Positions 16,997 through 26,487 are shown, counted from the first letter of the stretch. The stretch is DNA of 64,000 nucleotides from JADFUS01 sp964600025 (GCA_964600025.1 CAZRHJ010000004.1:14799-78798); one strand, 5' to 3'. Notes: generated by a model not told the origin, from the letters alone. A program made the numbers and translations.

Positions 16997-18331
16997 ATGA
17001 ATTCTTCTACCAATATAAAATATAGTGAAATTTGGAAAATTGCATATCCTATTTCGATAGGTATGTTGGCTCAAACGCTCATAACTTTGATAGATACTGC
17101 ATTTTTGGGCAGACTTGGCGAAGTGGAACTTGGGGCAGCATCAATGGCAGGTATTTATTATTATTTTTTTACTACTTTGGCGTGGGGCTTTGCTGTTGGT
17201 ATTCAGATTATAATTGCACGTAGATATGGCGAAAACAAATTAGACCGAATTTCTGTGGTTATGCAGCACGGTTTGTTGTTTTCTATTCTTTTTGGAGTAT
17301 GTTTATTTTTAGTAATATCCTATGCTACTGAGCTGTTAATGCAATATATGTTGGCGTCGGACGATGTTTACAAAGTTGCAATAGATTTTATAGATTATAG
17401 ACGGTTTGGTATTTTCTTTGCCTCTATAAACTTTATGTTTAGGTCTTTTTATATAGGTATTTCAACTACAAAATCCATTACATATTCGACTATTTTGATG
17501 ACTATTGTTAATGTGATTGGAGATACCCTGTTGGTATTTGGGTCGAGTTTTTGTCCTGCTTTGGGTGTAAAAGGAGCAGCTTTGGCATCTGTTATGGCAG
17601 AGTTTACGGCAACTGTATTTTTTATTTGTTATACGCTTATAAACCGCCCAGTAGATGTCAAAATATTTCAAAAGTTTAGAGTAGAAAGCGAATTGATTTT
17701 TAGAATTTTAAGAATATCTATTCCATCAATGTTCCAAAAATTCTTTTCTATTGGAGCGTGGTTGGTTTTCTTTTTGACAATAGAGAAACTTGGCGAAAGA
17801 GCATTGGCAGTTACAATGTTGTGTCGTAGTTTTTATATGGTTGTGTGTGTTCCTATCTTTTCTTTTGCTGTGGCTGCCAATACGCTTACAAGTCGTTTGA
17901 TTGGTAGCGGAAACAAAGAAATGGTTGTGCCAACTATTCAAAAAGTCATCAAATTTAGTGCAGTGTGTTTAGTTCCGTTGGTATTGGCAATGATTATTTT
18001 TCCACAACAATGTTTGAGTGTATATACAGATAATCACGAATTGATAATAGATGCAATTCCTATTGTTTATTTAATACCATTTGCAGGGTATTCAATGTGT
18101 GTAGGAATGGTTTATTTTGAAGCTATCTCTGGAACTGGAAATACTAATCACGCACTTAAAATAGAGTTTTTGGTTTTGATTATATATATTCTATATGCTT
18201 GGTTTACAGCTATTATACTCAAAGAAAGTGTTTTTATTGTATGGATAGATGAAGTTTTGTATGGAGTATTTATGTGTATATTCTGTTATTGGTATATGCA
18301 CAGATTTAATTGGGGGAACAAAAAGATTTAA
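16997..18331 (+). CDS. MATE family efflux transporter
   Basis: 444 residues with twelve predicted membrane helices, the standard MATE topology. N-terminal half IWKIAYPISIGMLAQTLITL and IDTAFLGRLGEVELGAASMA; second half repeats the pattern from about residue 235 (FRILRISIPSMFQKF). These antiporters expel cationic compounds or metabolites using sodium or proton gradients. The closest type is the DinF/NorM-like branch; the substrate is unknown. It begins eight bases after repeat copy E. Confidence 0.92.
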   Translation: MNSSTNIKYSEIWKIAYPISIGMLAQTLITLIDTAFLGRLGEVELGAASMAGIYYYFFTTLAWGFAVGIQIIIARRYGENKLDRISVVMQHGLLFSILFGVCLFLVISYATELLMQYMLASDDVYKVAIDFIDYRRFGIFFASINFMFRSFYIGISTTKSITYSTILMTIVNVIGDTLLVFGSSFCPALGVKGAALASVMAEFTATVFFICYTLINRPVDVKIFQKFRVESELIFRILRISIPSMFQKFFSIGAWLVFFLTIEKLGERALAVTMLCRSFYMVVCVPIFSFAVAANTLTSRLIGSGNKEMVVPTIQKVIKFSAVCLVPLVLAMIIFPQQCLSVYTDNHELIIDAIPIVYLIPFAGYSMCVGMVYFEAISGTGNTNHALKIEFLVLIIYILYAWFTAIILKESVFIVWIDEVLYGVFMCIFCYWYMHRFNWGNKKI

Positions 18332-18471
18332 TTTTGTTTGCTTAAAATGGGGAGATTATAGTTTGATATTAAAAAAGTAAAGAAGAATACCCCTTTATTA
18401 CCCATAAGGCAGGTGAGAGAAGCAAAATTGCCAAATAAAAAATAAGAAAATAATACTTTTTTTATTTTTTA

Positions 18472-18503
18472 TTTGCAGAATTCAAAAATAGATTATATCT
18501 TTG
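18472..18503 (+). promoter_or_regulatory. tRNA-Asn promoter
   Basis: TTTG at 18472-18475, a 20-nt spacer and TATCTTTG at 18496-18503, ending 19 nt before the tRNA. This is the cleanest example of the consensus in the window. Confidence 0.8.
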
Positions 18504-18522
18504 CACTGCAAATAAGGAAAAT

Positions 18523-18596
18523 TCCTCGTTAGCTCAGTTGGTTAGAGCACCTGACTGTTAATCAGGGGGTCCTAGGTTCAAGTCCTAGACGAGGAG
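18523..18596 (+). tRNA. tRNA-Asn (anticodon GTT)
   Basis: A 74-nt cloverleaf. Acceptor stem TCCTCGT with ACGAGGA; D-arm with AGCTCAGTTGGTTAGAGC; anticodon stem CCTGA/TCAGG with loop CTGTTAA (anticodon GTT at 18557-18559); T-arm CTAGG-TTCAAGT-CCTAG. The 3' CCA is not encoded. It forms a one-gene unit with its own promoter and terminator. The window also encodes both AspRS and AsnRS, so direct charging of tRNA-Asn is expected. Confidence 0.98.
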
Positions 18597-18605
18597 CAAA
18601 ATTGA

Positions 18606-18634
18606 GAGAGAAACGTATGTTTCTCTCTTTTTTT
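18606..18634 (+). terminator. intrinsic terminator of tRNA-Asn
   Basis: GAGAGAAAC, loop GTAT, GTTTCTCTC, then seven T. Confidence 0.9.
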
Positions 18635-18651
18635 ATTTTAATTAATAATAT

Positions 18652-18682
18652 AAATCCCCAAAGTTTATTACTTTGGGGATTT
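18652..18682. terminator. hairpin downstream of aspS
   Basis: AAATCCCCAAAGT (18652-18664) pairs perfectly with ACTTTGGGGATTT (18670-18682), 5-nt loop, just past the aspS stop codon. The U-tract is modest on both strands. Confidence 0.65.
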
Positions 18683-18687
18683 TAAAA

Positions 18688-20436
18688 TTATTTCAATTTT
18701 ATCGAAAGCTCTTTGAGTTGTTCTTCCGATATAGTTGATGGAGAATCAATCATTGTATCACGTCCAGAATTATTTTTTGGGAAGGCTATAAAATCACGAA
18801 TTGATTCTTGACCGCCGAACAGTGAACACCATCTGTCAAGTCCGAAAGCGATACCGCCGTGAGGAGGTGCTCCGTATTTGAAAGCATTTAGCAAGAATCC
18901 AAACTGGTGTTCAGCTTCTTCTTTTGAGAAACCAAGCAATTCAAACATTTTTTCTTGAACTTCACGGTCGTGGATACGAATCGAACCACCACCAACTTCT
19001 GTGCCGTTAAGTACAAAGTCATAAGCCTCAGCACGTACATTTGCTGCATCTCCGTTCAAGAACATTTGCATATCTTCTGTTTTTGGAGAGGTGAAAGGGT
19101 GGTGCATTGCGTAAAAACGTTGAGTCTCTTCGTCCCACTCAAACAATGGGAAGTCCACTACCCACAATGGAGCATAAACTGAATTATCTCTAAGTCCAAG
19201 TTGGTCGCCCATCTCCAAACGTAGAGAGTTCATTGCCGAAAGTGTTTTGTTTCTATCTCCTGCCAATATCAAAACTAAATCTCCTGATTTTGCAGAACAT
19301 TTATCTGCAATAGTTTTTAGTTTGTCTTCCGAGAAGAATTTATCTACACTTGATTTGTAAGTTCCGTCAGTGTTGCATTTTATATAAATCAAACCAGTAG
19401 CACCAACTTGTGGACGTTTCACAAAATTAGTCAAAGCGTCAAGTTGTTTGCGAGTATATTCGCTACAACCCTCTGCAACTATTGCTCCGATATATTCAGC
19501 ATTATCAAATACTACAAAATCATTGCCTTTGCCTGTTTCTGTAATATCATTAAATCTCATACCAAAACGAATATCTGGTTTGTCGCTACCATAATATTTC
19601 ATAGCATCTGCCCAGCTCATACGTGGGAATGCGTCAGTCATTTCAATACCTTTTACGTTTTTGAATACATTTTTGATAAGTCCTTCAAAATTATTCAAAA
19701 CATCTTCTCTCTCAACAAAAGACATCTCGCAGTCCACTTGTGTAAATTCTGGCTGACGGTCTGCACGCAGGTCTTCGTCACGGAAACATCTCACAATTTG
19801 GAAATATTTGTCGTATCCAGCAACCATCAAAAGCTGTTTGAATGTTTGAGGAGATTGAGGAAGGGCATAAAATTCGCCTAAGTTCATACGTGATGGAACA
19901 ACAAAATCTCTTGCACCTTCTGGTGTAGATTTAATCAAATATGGAGTTTCAATTTCCATAAAACCAATATTGTCCAAGTATCTTCTAATCTCAAAAGCCA
20001 TTTTGTGGCGAAGCATAAGATTGTTTTTCAAAGGCTGACGACGCAAGTCAAGGTAACGATATTGCATACGAATCTCATCGCCACCGTCGCTGTTTTCTTC
20101 GATAGTGAATGGAGGAGTTACTGATTTATTCAATATTTTAATTTCCTCTACCAAAACTTCGATTTCGCCAGTAGGGATATTTTTGTTTTTTGAACTACGC
20201 TCACGTACAATGCCAGTTGCTTGTACAACAAATTCACGACCCAAACTGTCTGCAATTTCTTTTACTTCTTTTGAGCAACTTTCATCAACAGTTAATTGAG
20301 TGATGCCGTATCTGTCACGCAAATCAATAAAATTCATTGCACCCAAGTTACGAGATTTTTGAACCCAACCTGCCAAAGTTACTTTCTGAGAACAGTTTTC
20401 TATACGCAAACTGCCACAATCTATTGTTCTATACAT
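18688..20436 (-). CDS. aspS: aspartyl-tRNA synthetase
   Basis: 582 residues from the ATG ending at 20436 (MYRTIDCGS), typical for bacterial AspRS. N-terminal OB-fold anticodon-binding domain (VTLAGWVQKSRNLG near 19-32); class II core with FMEIETPYLIKSTPEGARDF and FRDEDLRADRQPEFTQVD; inserted GAD domain at about 290-420; motif 3 GIAFGLDRW near the C-terminus. The 19 residues upstream of the chosen start are not family-like. It is divergent from tadA with only 77 nt between the starts. Confidence 0.97.
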   Translation of the reverse strand: MYRTIDCGSLRIENCSQKVTLAGWVQKSRNLGAMNFIDLRDRYGITQLTVDESCSKEVKEIADSLGREFVVQATGIVRERSSKNKNIPTGEIEVLVEEIKILNKSVTPPFTIEENSDGGDEIRMQYRYLDLRRQPLKNNLMLRHKMAFEIRRYLDNIGFMEIETPYLIKSTPEGARDFVVPSRMNLGEFYALPQSPQTFKQLLMVAGYDKYFQIVRCFRDEDLRADRQPEFTQVDCEMSFVEREDVLNNFEGLIKNVFKNVKGIEMTDAFPRMSWADAMKYYGSDKPDIRFGMRFNDITETGKGNDFVVFDNAEYIGAIVAEGCSEYTRKQLDALTNFVKRPQVGATGLIYIKCNTDGTYKSSVDKFFSEDKLKTIADKCSAKSGDLVLILAGDRNKTLSAMNSLRLEMGDQLGLRDNSVYAPLWVVDFPLFEWDEETQRFYAMHHPFTSPKTEDMQMFLNGDAANVRAEAYDFVLNGTEVGGGSIRIHDREVQEKMFELLGFSKEEAEHQFGFLLNAFKYGAPPHGGIAFGLDRWCSLFGGQESIRDFIAFPKNNSGRDTMIDSPSTISEEQLKELSIKLK

Positions 20437-20513
20437 ATCTTTAAAATTATTTTTTGTATCTTTACACCATAATACTATGGTTTGAATGGTCAAAGATACT
20501 AATTTTTTTATAA

Positions 20514-20942
20514 ATGGCAGATAAATTTATGAAACTTGCACTCATTGAGGCACAAAAAGCTTACGAAAAAGGAGAAATTCCCGTTGGAGCAGTAATTGTT
20601 GCAGGTGATGAGGTGCTTTCTCGTGCTTACAACCTTACCGAAACTCTTTGCGATCCAACAGCTCACGCCGAGATGCAATGTATTACAGCTGCTTGTAATG
20701 CTTTGGGTTCAAAATACTTAACACAGTGCAGCCTGTATGTTACGGTTGAGCCTTGCAGAATGTGTGCTTCGGCTTTGTATTGGGCACAAATAGGCAAAGT
20801 AGTATTTGGAGCTTCGGACAACAAACGAGGATTTAGTACAATTCCTCAGAGTCTTTTTCACCCAAAAACTATCGTAGAGGGTGGGGTAATGGAAGATGAA
20901 GCACGTGAATTAATGCAAAGTTTCTTTAAACAACTTCGCTAA
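20514..20942 (+). CDS. tadA: tRNA-specific adenosine deaminase
   Basis: 142 residues. The zinc-dependent deaminase converts the wobble adenosine of tRNA-Arg(ACG) to inosine. Zinc and catalytic motifs HAEMQ (His and Glu) and PCRMCASAL (two Cys); the conserved NKRGFSTIPQSLFHP region and the TadA-like C-terminus EEARELMQSFFKQLR type (here with a D) are present. Guanine deaminase is the alternative, but the length and C-terminus favour TadA. Its stop overlaps the dprA start (TAATG), starting a four-gene operon. Confidence 0.9.
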   Translation: MADKFMKLALIEAQKAYEKGEIPVGAVIVAGDEVLSRAYNLTETLCDPTAHAEMQCITAACNALGSKYLTQCSLYVTVEPCRMCASALYWAQIGKVVFGASDNKRGFSTIPQSLFHPKTIVEGGVMEDEARELMQSFFKQLR

Positions 20943-22030
20943 TGAAAATAGAAGATATAATTGTTTCGATGTCGGGGCTTAATCCCAAAGTCCTTAAACA
21001 TTTGTCCGAGGAAATCTCATCTTCGGAGGATTTGTGGCAAATGGACAAGCCTGTTTTGCAAGAAATGGGTATAAGCAACAAAGTATTAGAAAAATTATTT
21101 TCTCAATCGCTACACGAAAAAGCAGTTTCTGAATGTGAGTTTTTGTACAAAAATAACGTTAGAGCTATTTCTGTTTTTGATAAGGACTATCCAAAACAAT
21201 TATTGGACTGTATTGATGCTCCATTTTTGATGTATGTCAAAGGAGATTTGGACTTAAACCTTTATTCAAACAAATTCTTATCGTTTATCGGAACTCGCAA
21301 TTCTTCGCCCTATGGTGAGGGTTTTTGTGCTTCGCTTGTCGAGGAATTATCTCGCAAACAGCCCCAAAGTACGGTTGTTAGTGGGCTTGCCTATGGTATA
21401 GATGTGGTAGCTCATACTTCTGCTCTCAAAAACGGACTTAAAACTATTGCCGTACTTGCAAATGGTTTGGAGACAGTTCAGCCAACGGCACATTTCTCGG
21501 TAGCACAAGACATATTATCTCAGGGAGGGGCAATAATTTCTGAATATAGCTCGTATTCTCCAATTTTTAAGCATTATTTTGCTGCCCGAAACCGAATTGT
21601 GGCAGGATTATCCAAAGCAACTATTGTTATAGAAACTCCTATGAAAGGTGGTTCAATGATAACAGCGTCCTATGCTTTTGACTATAATAGAGATGTGTTT
21701 AGTATTCCACACCGCCTTAGCGATGTAAATGGGGAGGGTTGCAACAATCTTATTAAATCCTCAAAAGCACAATTAATCACAGGCGTAGAAGATATAGAAT
21801 ATTATTTGGGTTGGGACAAACAGCCAACACTCTTTGATGACTATGTTCCAGAACTTTTTGGTAACGAAAAATTGGTTTATGAGTGCTTTGACTCAAAAGG
21901 AGAACTTACCAGCGACGAGATAGTTCAGCGTTTAGGTATCAGTGCAGGAGATTTTTTTCAGGCAGCCACAATGCTACAATTATCTGGACTTATAAAATCA
22001 GTTAGAGGAAATCTTTATATAAAAGCGTAA
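20942..22030 (+). CDS. dprA: DNA-processing protein DprA
   Basis: 362 residues. DprA loads RecA onto incoming single-stranded DNA during transformation. An N-terminal helix-hairpin-helix/SAM-like region (1-70) is followed by the Rossmann-like DprA core: FLSFIGTRNSSPYGEGF, VVSGLAYGIDVVAHTSAL, FAARNRIVAGLSKATIVIE and KGGSMITASYAFDYNRDVF are the usual signatures. A C-terminal winged-helix (DprA-WH) covers about 300-362. Translationally coupled to tadA, with tatD one base downstream. It is widespread in Bacteroidetes, so it does not by itself prove competence. Confidence 0.96.
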   Translation: MKIEDIIVSMSGLNPKVLKHLSEEISSSEDLWQMDKPVLQEMGISNKVLEKLFSQSLHEKAVSECEFLYKNNVRAISVFDKDYPKQLLDCIDAPFLMYVKGDLDLNLYSNKFLSFIGTRNSSPYGEGFCASLVEELSRKQPQSTVVSGLAYGIDVVAHTSALKNGLKTIAVLANGLETVQPTAHFSVAQDILSQGGAIISEYSSYSPIFKHYFAARNRIVAGLSKATIVIETPMKGGSMITASYAFDYNRDVFSIPHRLSDVNGEGCNNLIKSSKAQLITGVEDIEYYLGWDKQPTLFDDYVPELFGNEKLVYECFDSKGELTSDEIVQRLGISAGDFFQAATMLQLSGLIKSVRGNLYIKA

Positions 22031-22031
22031 T

Positions 22032-22802
22032 ATGATAGATACACATACACATATATTTTGTGAGGAATTTGATTTAGACAGAGAATTAGTCCTTCGCAGA
22101 GCAGAGGAGGCAGGAGTTCAAAAAATGATTCTACCTGCAATCGACTCCCAAACTCACGATAGACTGTTTGAGATGTGTCAGTCAAACAATAACTGTTATG
22201 CTGCCATTGGACTGCACCCAACGAGTGTGAATGATAGCTATATGCAAGAATTAGATATAGTACAACAATATTTACATAAATATCGTTCAAATATTGTGGC
22301 TATTGGTGAAGTTGGAATAGATTTGTATTGGAGCAGTGAGTTCGAAAAATTGCAACGAGATGTTTTTGCTTACCAAATAGAATTAGCCATCAAAAACTCT
22401 CTCCCGCTAATTATTCATACTCGAAATGCTTATGATGTTACTTTTGATATTTTGACGGCATACAAATCCCAAGGTATAAGAGGCGTATTTCATAGTTTTG
22501 ACCAAGATATTGATATTTACAAAAAAATGTCTAATTTTGGGGACTTTTATTTTGGTGTTGGAGGGGTCGTTACATTCAAAAAATCGACAATATCAAAATC
22601 TATTGCAGATATTCCAACGGAAAAATTGCTTGTAGAAACCGATGCTCCGTATTTGTCGCCAGTCCCTTTTCGTGGTAAACGCAACGAGCCAAGCTATTTG
22701 GCACATACAATAGCAAAAATTGCTGAAATAAAAGATTTAAGCGTTGAAAGTGTTGCAGATGCAACCCACCAAAACGCACTTAATTTGTTTAATATAATAT
22801 AG
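22032..22802 (+). CDS. TatD family metal-dependent hydrolase
   Basis: 256 residues, TIM-barrel amidohydrolase fold. Metal ligands: DTHTH at residues 3-7, the conserved Glu in AIGEVGIDLYW, His in PLIIHTRNA, HSFD, and the final Asp in LLVETDAPYLSP. TatD enzymes have 3'-5' exonuclease or deacylase-type activity. It lies one base behind dprA and seven before ansA in the same operon. Confidence 0.93.
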   Translation: MIDTHTHIFCEEFDLDRELVLRRAEEAGVQKMILPAIDSQTHDRLFEMCQSNNNCYAAIGLHPTSVNDSYMQELDIVQQYLHKYRSNIVAIGEVGIDLYWSSEFEKLQRDVFAYQIELAIKNSLPLIIHTRNAYDVTFDILTAYKSQGIRGVFHSFDQDIDIYKKMSNFGDFYFGVGGVVTFKKSTISKSIADIPTEKLLVETDAPYLSPVPFRGKRNEPSYLAHTIAKIAEIKDLSVESVADATHQNALNLFNII

Positions 22803-22809
22803 TAATATA

Positions 22810-23844
22810 ATGGAAAGTAAAGTTTTGATTATCTATACTGGTGGAACAATCGGTATGAAAACTAACGAAGAAACTGGTGCATTAGCTCCATTTAATTTCG
22901 AGCATATATTGGAAGAGTTGCCAGAACTTAAAAAGATTAAAACCAAAATTAGTACAATTACTTTTGACCCTCTTTTGGATTCATCTGATATTTGTCCTCA
23001 AAATTGGGTAGAGATGGCGTGTATTATCAAGCACGAATATGCAAAATATGATGGCTTTGTAATTCTGCACGGAACAGATACTATGGCATATAGTGCATCT
23101 GCTTTGAGCTATATGCTCAAAGGGCTTACAAAACCAATAGTCTTCACTGGAAGTCAAATTCCAATCGGAGTTTTGAGAACAGACGGTAAAGAAAATCTTA
23201 TTACTTCTGTCGAAATTGCAGCTTCAAAAGATGAAAATGGCAACGCAATAGTCCCTGAGGTATGTGTGTATTTCCAAAATAAATTGTTGAGGGGAAATCG
23301 TACTCGTAAATACAGTGCAGATTATTTGGCAGCATTCCGTTCCGAAAACTATCCCCCACTTGCAGAAGTAGGAATTGATATTCATTACAATTATCCATAT
23401 ATTCGCAAAGCTGATTATTCTGCTGAATTTGATATTGATACAAATTATTCAACTGCAATAACAGTCGTATCACTGTTTCCGGGCTTAAACCAAAAAACAC
23501 TTTCTGCAATGTTGAACGTAGAAGGACTTAAAGGTGTGATTTTGCGAAGTTTTGGTTCGGGAAATGCTCCTACCAAAGATTGGTTCTACGAAGAACTACA
23601 AAAATGTTTGGATAGAGGAGTGAAAATTATGAATGTAACGCAGTGTAATAGTGGTACAGTTCATATGAATATTTATGATGCTGGTAAAAAACTTTCGGAT
23701 ATGGGCGTTCTTAGTGGAAAAGATATTACGTCGGAAGGAGCAATAACAAAAATGATAGCATTGTTGGGTAGAACACTCGAAAATGATAAGTTGGACGCTA
23801 TGCTCCAAAGCTCTATTGCGGGAGAAATAACGCCCTCAAAATAA
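22810..23844 (+). CDS. ansA: type I L-asparaginase
   Basis: 344 residues. Hydrolyses asparagine to aspartate and ammonia. First catalytic threonine in YTGGTIGMK near residue 12; second catalytic set in HGTDTMAYSASALSYML near 90; LRSFGSGNAP and QCNSGTVHMNIYDAG in the C-terminal domain. No signal peptide, so it is cytoplasmic. Last gene of the tadA-dprA-tatD-ansA operon. Confidence 0.95.
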   Translation: MESKVLIIYTGGTIGMKTNEETGALAPFNFEHILEELPELKKIKTKISTITFDPLLDSSDICPQNWVEMACIIKHEYAKYDGFVILHGTDTMAYSASALSYMLKGLTKPIVFTGSQIPIGVLRTDGKENLITSVEIAASKDENGNAIVPEVCVYFQNKLLRGNRTRKYSADYLAAFRSENYPPLAEVGIDIHYNYPYIRKADYSAEFDIDTNYSTAITVVSLFPGLNQKTLSAMLNVEGLKGVILRSFGSGNAPTKDWFYEELQKCLDRGVKIMNVTQCNSGTVHMNIYDAGKKLSDMGVLSGKDITSEGAITKMIALLGRTLENDKLDAMLQSSIAGEITPSK

Positions 23845-23873
23845 AATATTTTTTAATTAATTTAAAAAAACTT

Positions 23874-23903
23874 TTTGTTTTAAAGAAAAAAACACTATTT
23901 TTG
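23874..23903 (+). promoter_or_regulatory. promoter of the ExbB/ExbD operon
   Basis: TTTG at 23874-23877, an 18-nt spacer and TATTTTTG at 23896-23903. It leaves a leader of about 215 nt before exbB. That leader holds a possible stem GACGATTT (23993-24000) with AAATCGTC. Confidence 0.6.
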
Positions 23904-24127
23904 AAAGTCAAGAGAGGGGTGTATTTCATTGAATATACGTGTAAATACTTATAAATCAATGCCTTTGGCTAACAAAATGTATTTTTTGATTGACGATTTG
24001 CGATGTGCAAACAGCTAAAAATCGTCTATAAATGGCTTTTGTTATAGAATAATACAAAAAAATAAAAAATAAACAACAAATAATTAATTAATCAAAAGAA
24101 GTACTAATTTCAAAACAAGTTTTTATT

Positions 24128-24895
24128 ATGAAAAAGCTTTTTGCAATTTTGGCAGTTGTTATGGTGATGGCTTTCACAACTGTTTCAGTTTACGCACAAG
24201 ACGTAGAACAAACTACTACTGAGCAAACAGTATCTCCTGAAAACGCTGAGGGCGTTGAAGGTGAACCAATGCACGCAGTATTGAAAAAACAATTTATCGC
24301 TGGTGGTGTTGAGTGGATGTCTCCACTATTGGTATGTTTAGTTTTAGGTTTAGCAATCGTTATTGAGCGTGTTATTTATCTTAACCTTGCTACAGTTAAC
24401 ACTAAAAAACTTTTAGTTGCTGTTGAAGAGGCACTTAACAACGGTGGCGTTGAAGCTGCTAAAGAAGTATGCCGTGGCACTCGTGGTCCAGTAGCATCAA
24501 TTTTCTACCAAGGTCTTAGCCGTTATGACGAAGGTATCGATGTAGTAGAAAAATCAGTTGTATCTTACGGTTCAGTTCAAATGGGTCAATTAGAGAGTGG
24601 TCTTTCTTGGATCTCATTGTTTATCGCTTTGGCTCCTATGTTGGGTTTCATGGGTACTGTAGTAGGTATGATTGGTGCATTTGACGATATCCAAGCTGCT
24701 GGTGATATTTCTCCAACTGTTGTAGCTGGTGGTATTAAAGTTGCTCTTTTGACTACTGTAGGTGGTCTTATCGTAGCTGTTATTCTTCAGTTGTTCTACA
24801 ACTACCTTATCTCTAAAGTAGATGGTCTTGTATTGACTATGGAGGATTCTTCTATCTCTCTAATGGATATCATTACTAAATACAACAAGAAGTAA
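24128..24895 (+). CDS. exbB: MotA/TolQ/ExbB proton-channel family protein
   Basis: 255 residues. An N-terminal hydrophobic segment with a periplasmic Gln/Thr-rich stretch (to about residue 45) precedes the ExbB core: first core helix at about 58-80, then two helices near 155-180 and 195-220 (WISLFIALAPMLGFMGTVVGMIGAF; KVALLTTVGGLIVAVILQLFYN, given here in part). It forms the pentameric channel that converts the proton gradient into work on TonB or a similar partner. It heads an operon with a small membrane protein and two ExbD subunits. Codon use suggests high expression. Confidence 0.93.
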   Translation: MKKLFAILAVVMVMAFTTVSVYAQDVEQTTTEQTVSPENAEGVEGEPMHAVLKKQFIAGGVEWMSPLLVCLVLGLAIVIERVIYLNLATVNTKKLLVAVEEALNNGGVEAAKEVCRGTRGPVASIFYQGLSRYDEGIDVVEKSVVSYGSVQMGQLESGLSWISLFIALAPMLGFMGTVVGMIGAFDDIQAAGDISPTVVAGGIKVALLTTVGGLIVAVILQLFYNYLISKVDGLVLTMEDSSISLMDIITKYNKK

Positions 24896-24964
24896 TTATC
24901 CTTTTTAGTTAACGAATAGAGAAATCTATTTATAGTGTTTAATAAAATTTAATAAAAGGATAAT

Positions 24965-25363
24965 ATGAAATATATTTCATTTGTTAGATACGCTCTAATT
25001 GCACTATCAATTATAATAGTTGCTTTGGGTTTGACATCAGGCGATGCAGATACAATGCTTCGTTGGACAGAGTTCCTTATTGTTGCTACTGTAGCAAGTT
25101 TGGTAATCTTGTCTATCTATGCTATGATGCAAGATCCTAAGTCTGCTGGACGTTCTTTGATGGGTTTACTTGCAGTTCTTGTAGTAGTTGGTATTTCATT
25201 TGCAATGTCAGATACTACACCAATCGTTACTCCTGCTGCTGTTTATGACAACCCAGCTGAGTTGATTGCTACTGATACAGGTATTTTCTCAACTTACATT
25301 GTGTTTGGTGGAGCTGTTTTGGCGATTGCTGGTACAGAGCTATATAACCTAATTAAAAAATAG
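24965..25363 (+). CDS. small membrane protein of the Exb operon
   Basis: 132 residues with four predicted helices (about 7-24, 35-54, 65-84 and 108-128). No enzyme motif. Bacteroidetes often have an uncharacterised small membrane protein between ExbB and ExbD genes; the position and size fit that pattern. It may be an accessory of the energy-transducing complex (inference). Confidence 0.75.
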   Translation: MKYISFVRYALIALSIIIVALGLTSGDADTMLRWTEFLIVATVASLVILSIYAMMQDPKSAGRSLMGLLAVLVVVGISFAMSDTTPIVTPAAVYDNPAELIATDTGIFSTYIVFGGAVLAIAGTELYNLIKK

Positions 25364-25390
25364 TAATCTGATAATTTAAAAAATAAAACA

Positions 25391-25966
25391 ATGGCAAAAA
25401 GAGCAAGTCAAGAAATCAATGCTGGTTCTATGGCGGATATCGCGTTCTTGCTATTGATTTTCTTCCTGGTAGCTACTACTATGAATGTCGATTCAGGTAT
25501 TATGCGTTCTTTGCCTCCGATGGCAGATGAGTCGGTTAAACAAGATAACCTTAAAGTTAACAAGCGTAACTTGATGTATATCTCAGTTAACCAGTTCGAC
25601 CAACTGCTTTTGAACTTAAAGGAGCAAATAACATTGGACAGAATTGTCGGAGAAGCTAAAAATTTCTTTATGAACCCAAACAACTCATCTGAGTTGCCAG
25701 AAATGGAAGAGGTTGATATTGAACTAATAGGAAAAGTCAAAGTAAGTAAGGGTCTTATCTCGTTACAGAATGAGCGTCAAACTTCGTATCAAATGTATGT
25801 AAAAGTTCAGAACGAACTTACTCGTGCATTTAACGAGTTACGTGAAGATGCTTCATATAAGTATTTTTCAAAAAGTTTTGAACAGCTTTCTGAAGAAGAA
25901 AAAGAGGCAATACGTAAAGCAATTCCGATGCGTATTTCTGAGGCAGAGCCTAAAGGAGTTAAATAA
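25391..25966 (+). CDS. exbD: ExbD/TolR family biopolymer transport protein (first copy)
   Basis: 191 residues. A single N-terminal helix (about 15-33) contains the protonatable aspartate of the family, Asp16 in SMADIAFLLLIFFLV; a periplasmic domain follows. The periplasmic part is longer than usual, with an insertion at about 60-130 before the region YQMYVKVQNELTRAFNELR. Pairs with the ExbB channel. Confidence 0.9.
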   Translation: MAKRASQEINAGSMADIAFLLLIFFLVATTMNVDSGIMRSLPPMADESVKQDNLKVNKRNLMYISVNQFDQLLLNLKEQITLDRIVGEAKNFFMNPNNSSELPEMEEVDIELIGKVKVSKGLISLQNERQTSYQMYVKVQNELTRAFNELREDASYKYFSKSFEQLSEEEKEAIRKAIPMRISEAEPKGVK

Positions 25967-25987
25967 TAATTTAAAAAGTACAAAGTT

Positions 25988-26473
25988 ATGGCAGTAATGA
26001 AAAAGAAGGGCAAAAAATCAGCCCCAGCTATTCAGACATCGTCACTTCCTGACATTATCTTTATGATACTTTTCTTCTTTATGGTTTCTACATCAATGCG
26101 TGAAGTGGAACTTTTGGTAAAAACAAAGTTGCCTTCTGCATCAGAAGTATCTAAATTGGAGAAAAAATCGTTAGTAAGTTACATCTACATTGGTGTTCCT
26201 ACAAACGTAAGAGCATTCGGTGATAGTCCTCGTATCCAACTTAACAGTGATTTCAAAACTGAAAAAGAGATTTTGGACTACGTTGCATCTGAAAAAGATA
26301 AAATGTCTGAGGCTGATCGTCCACAAATGACAATCAGTTTGAAGATTGACGAAAGAGTTCGTATGGGTATCGTTAATGACGTTAAAACTGAGCTACGTCG
26401 TGCAAACGCACTTAAAGTAAGCTACGTTGCGTCTAAGGAAATTAGAAAAAGCACTAACCAAGGTGGTTTCTAA
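25988..26473 (+). CDS. exbD: ExbD/TolR family biopolymer transport protein (second copy)
   Basis: 161 residues. A short basic N-terminus precedes a helix with the essential aspartate, Asp22 in SSLPDIIFMILFFFMVSTSM, and a periplasmic domain ending in VKTELRRANALKVSYV. It is distinct in sequence from the first ExbD, so the two probably form a hetero-dimer or serve different partners. No TonB gene is in the operon. A strong terminator follows. Confidence 0.9.
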   Translation: MAVMKKKGKKSAPAIQTSSLPDIIFMILFFFMVSTSMREVELLVKTKLPSASEVSKLEKKSLVSYIYIGVPTNVRAFGDSPRIQLNSDFKTEKEILDYVASEKDKMSEADRPQMTISLKIDERVRMGIVNDVKTELRRANALKVSYVASKEIRKSTNQGGF

Positions 26474-26487
26474 GCCCAACGCATATT

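Noticed and set aside
19408..19881. A 157-codon plus-strand frame opposite aspS
   Set aside because: Antisense shadow of aspS with the same skewed composition; no domain.
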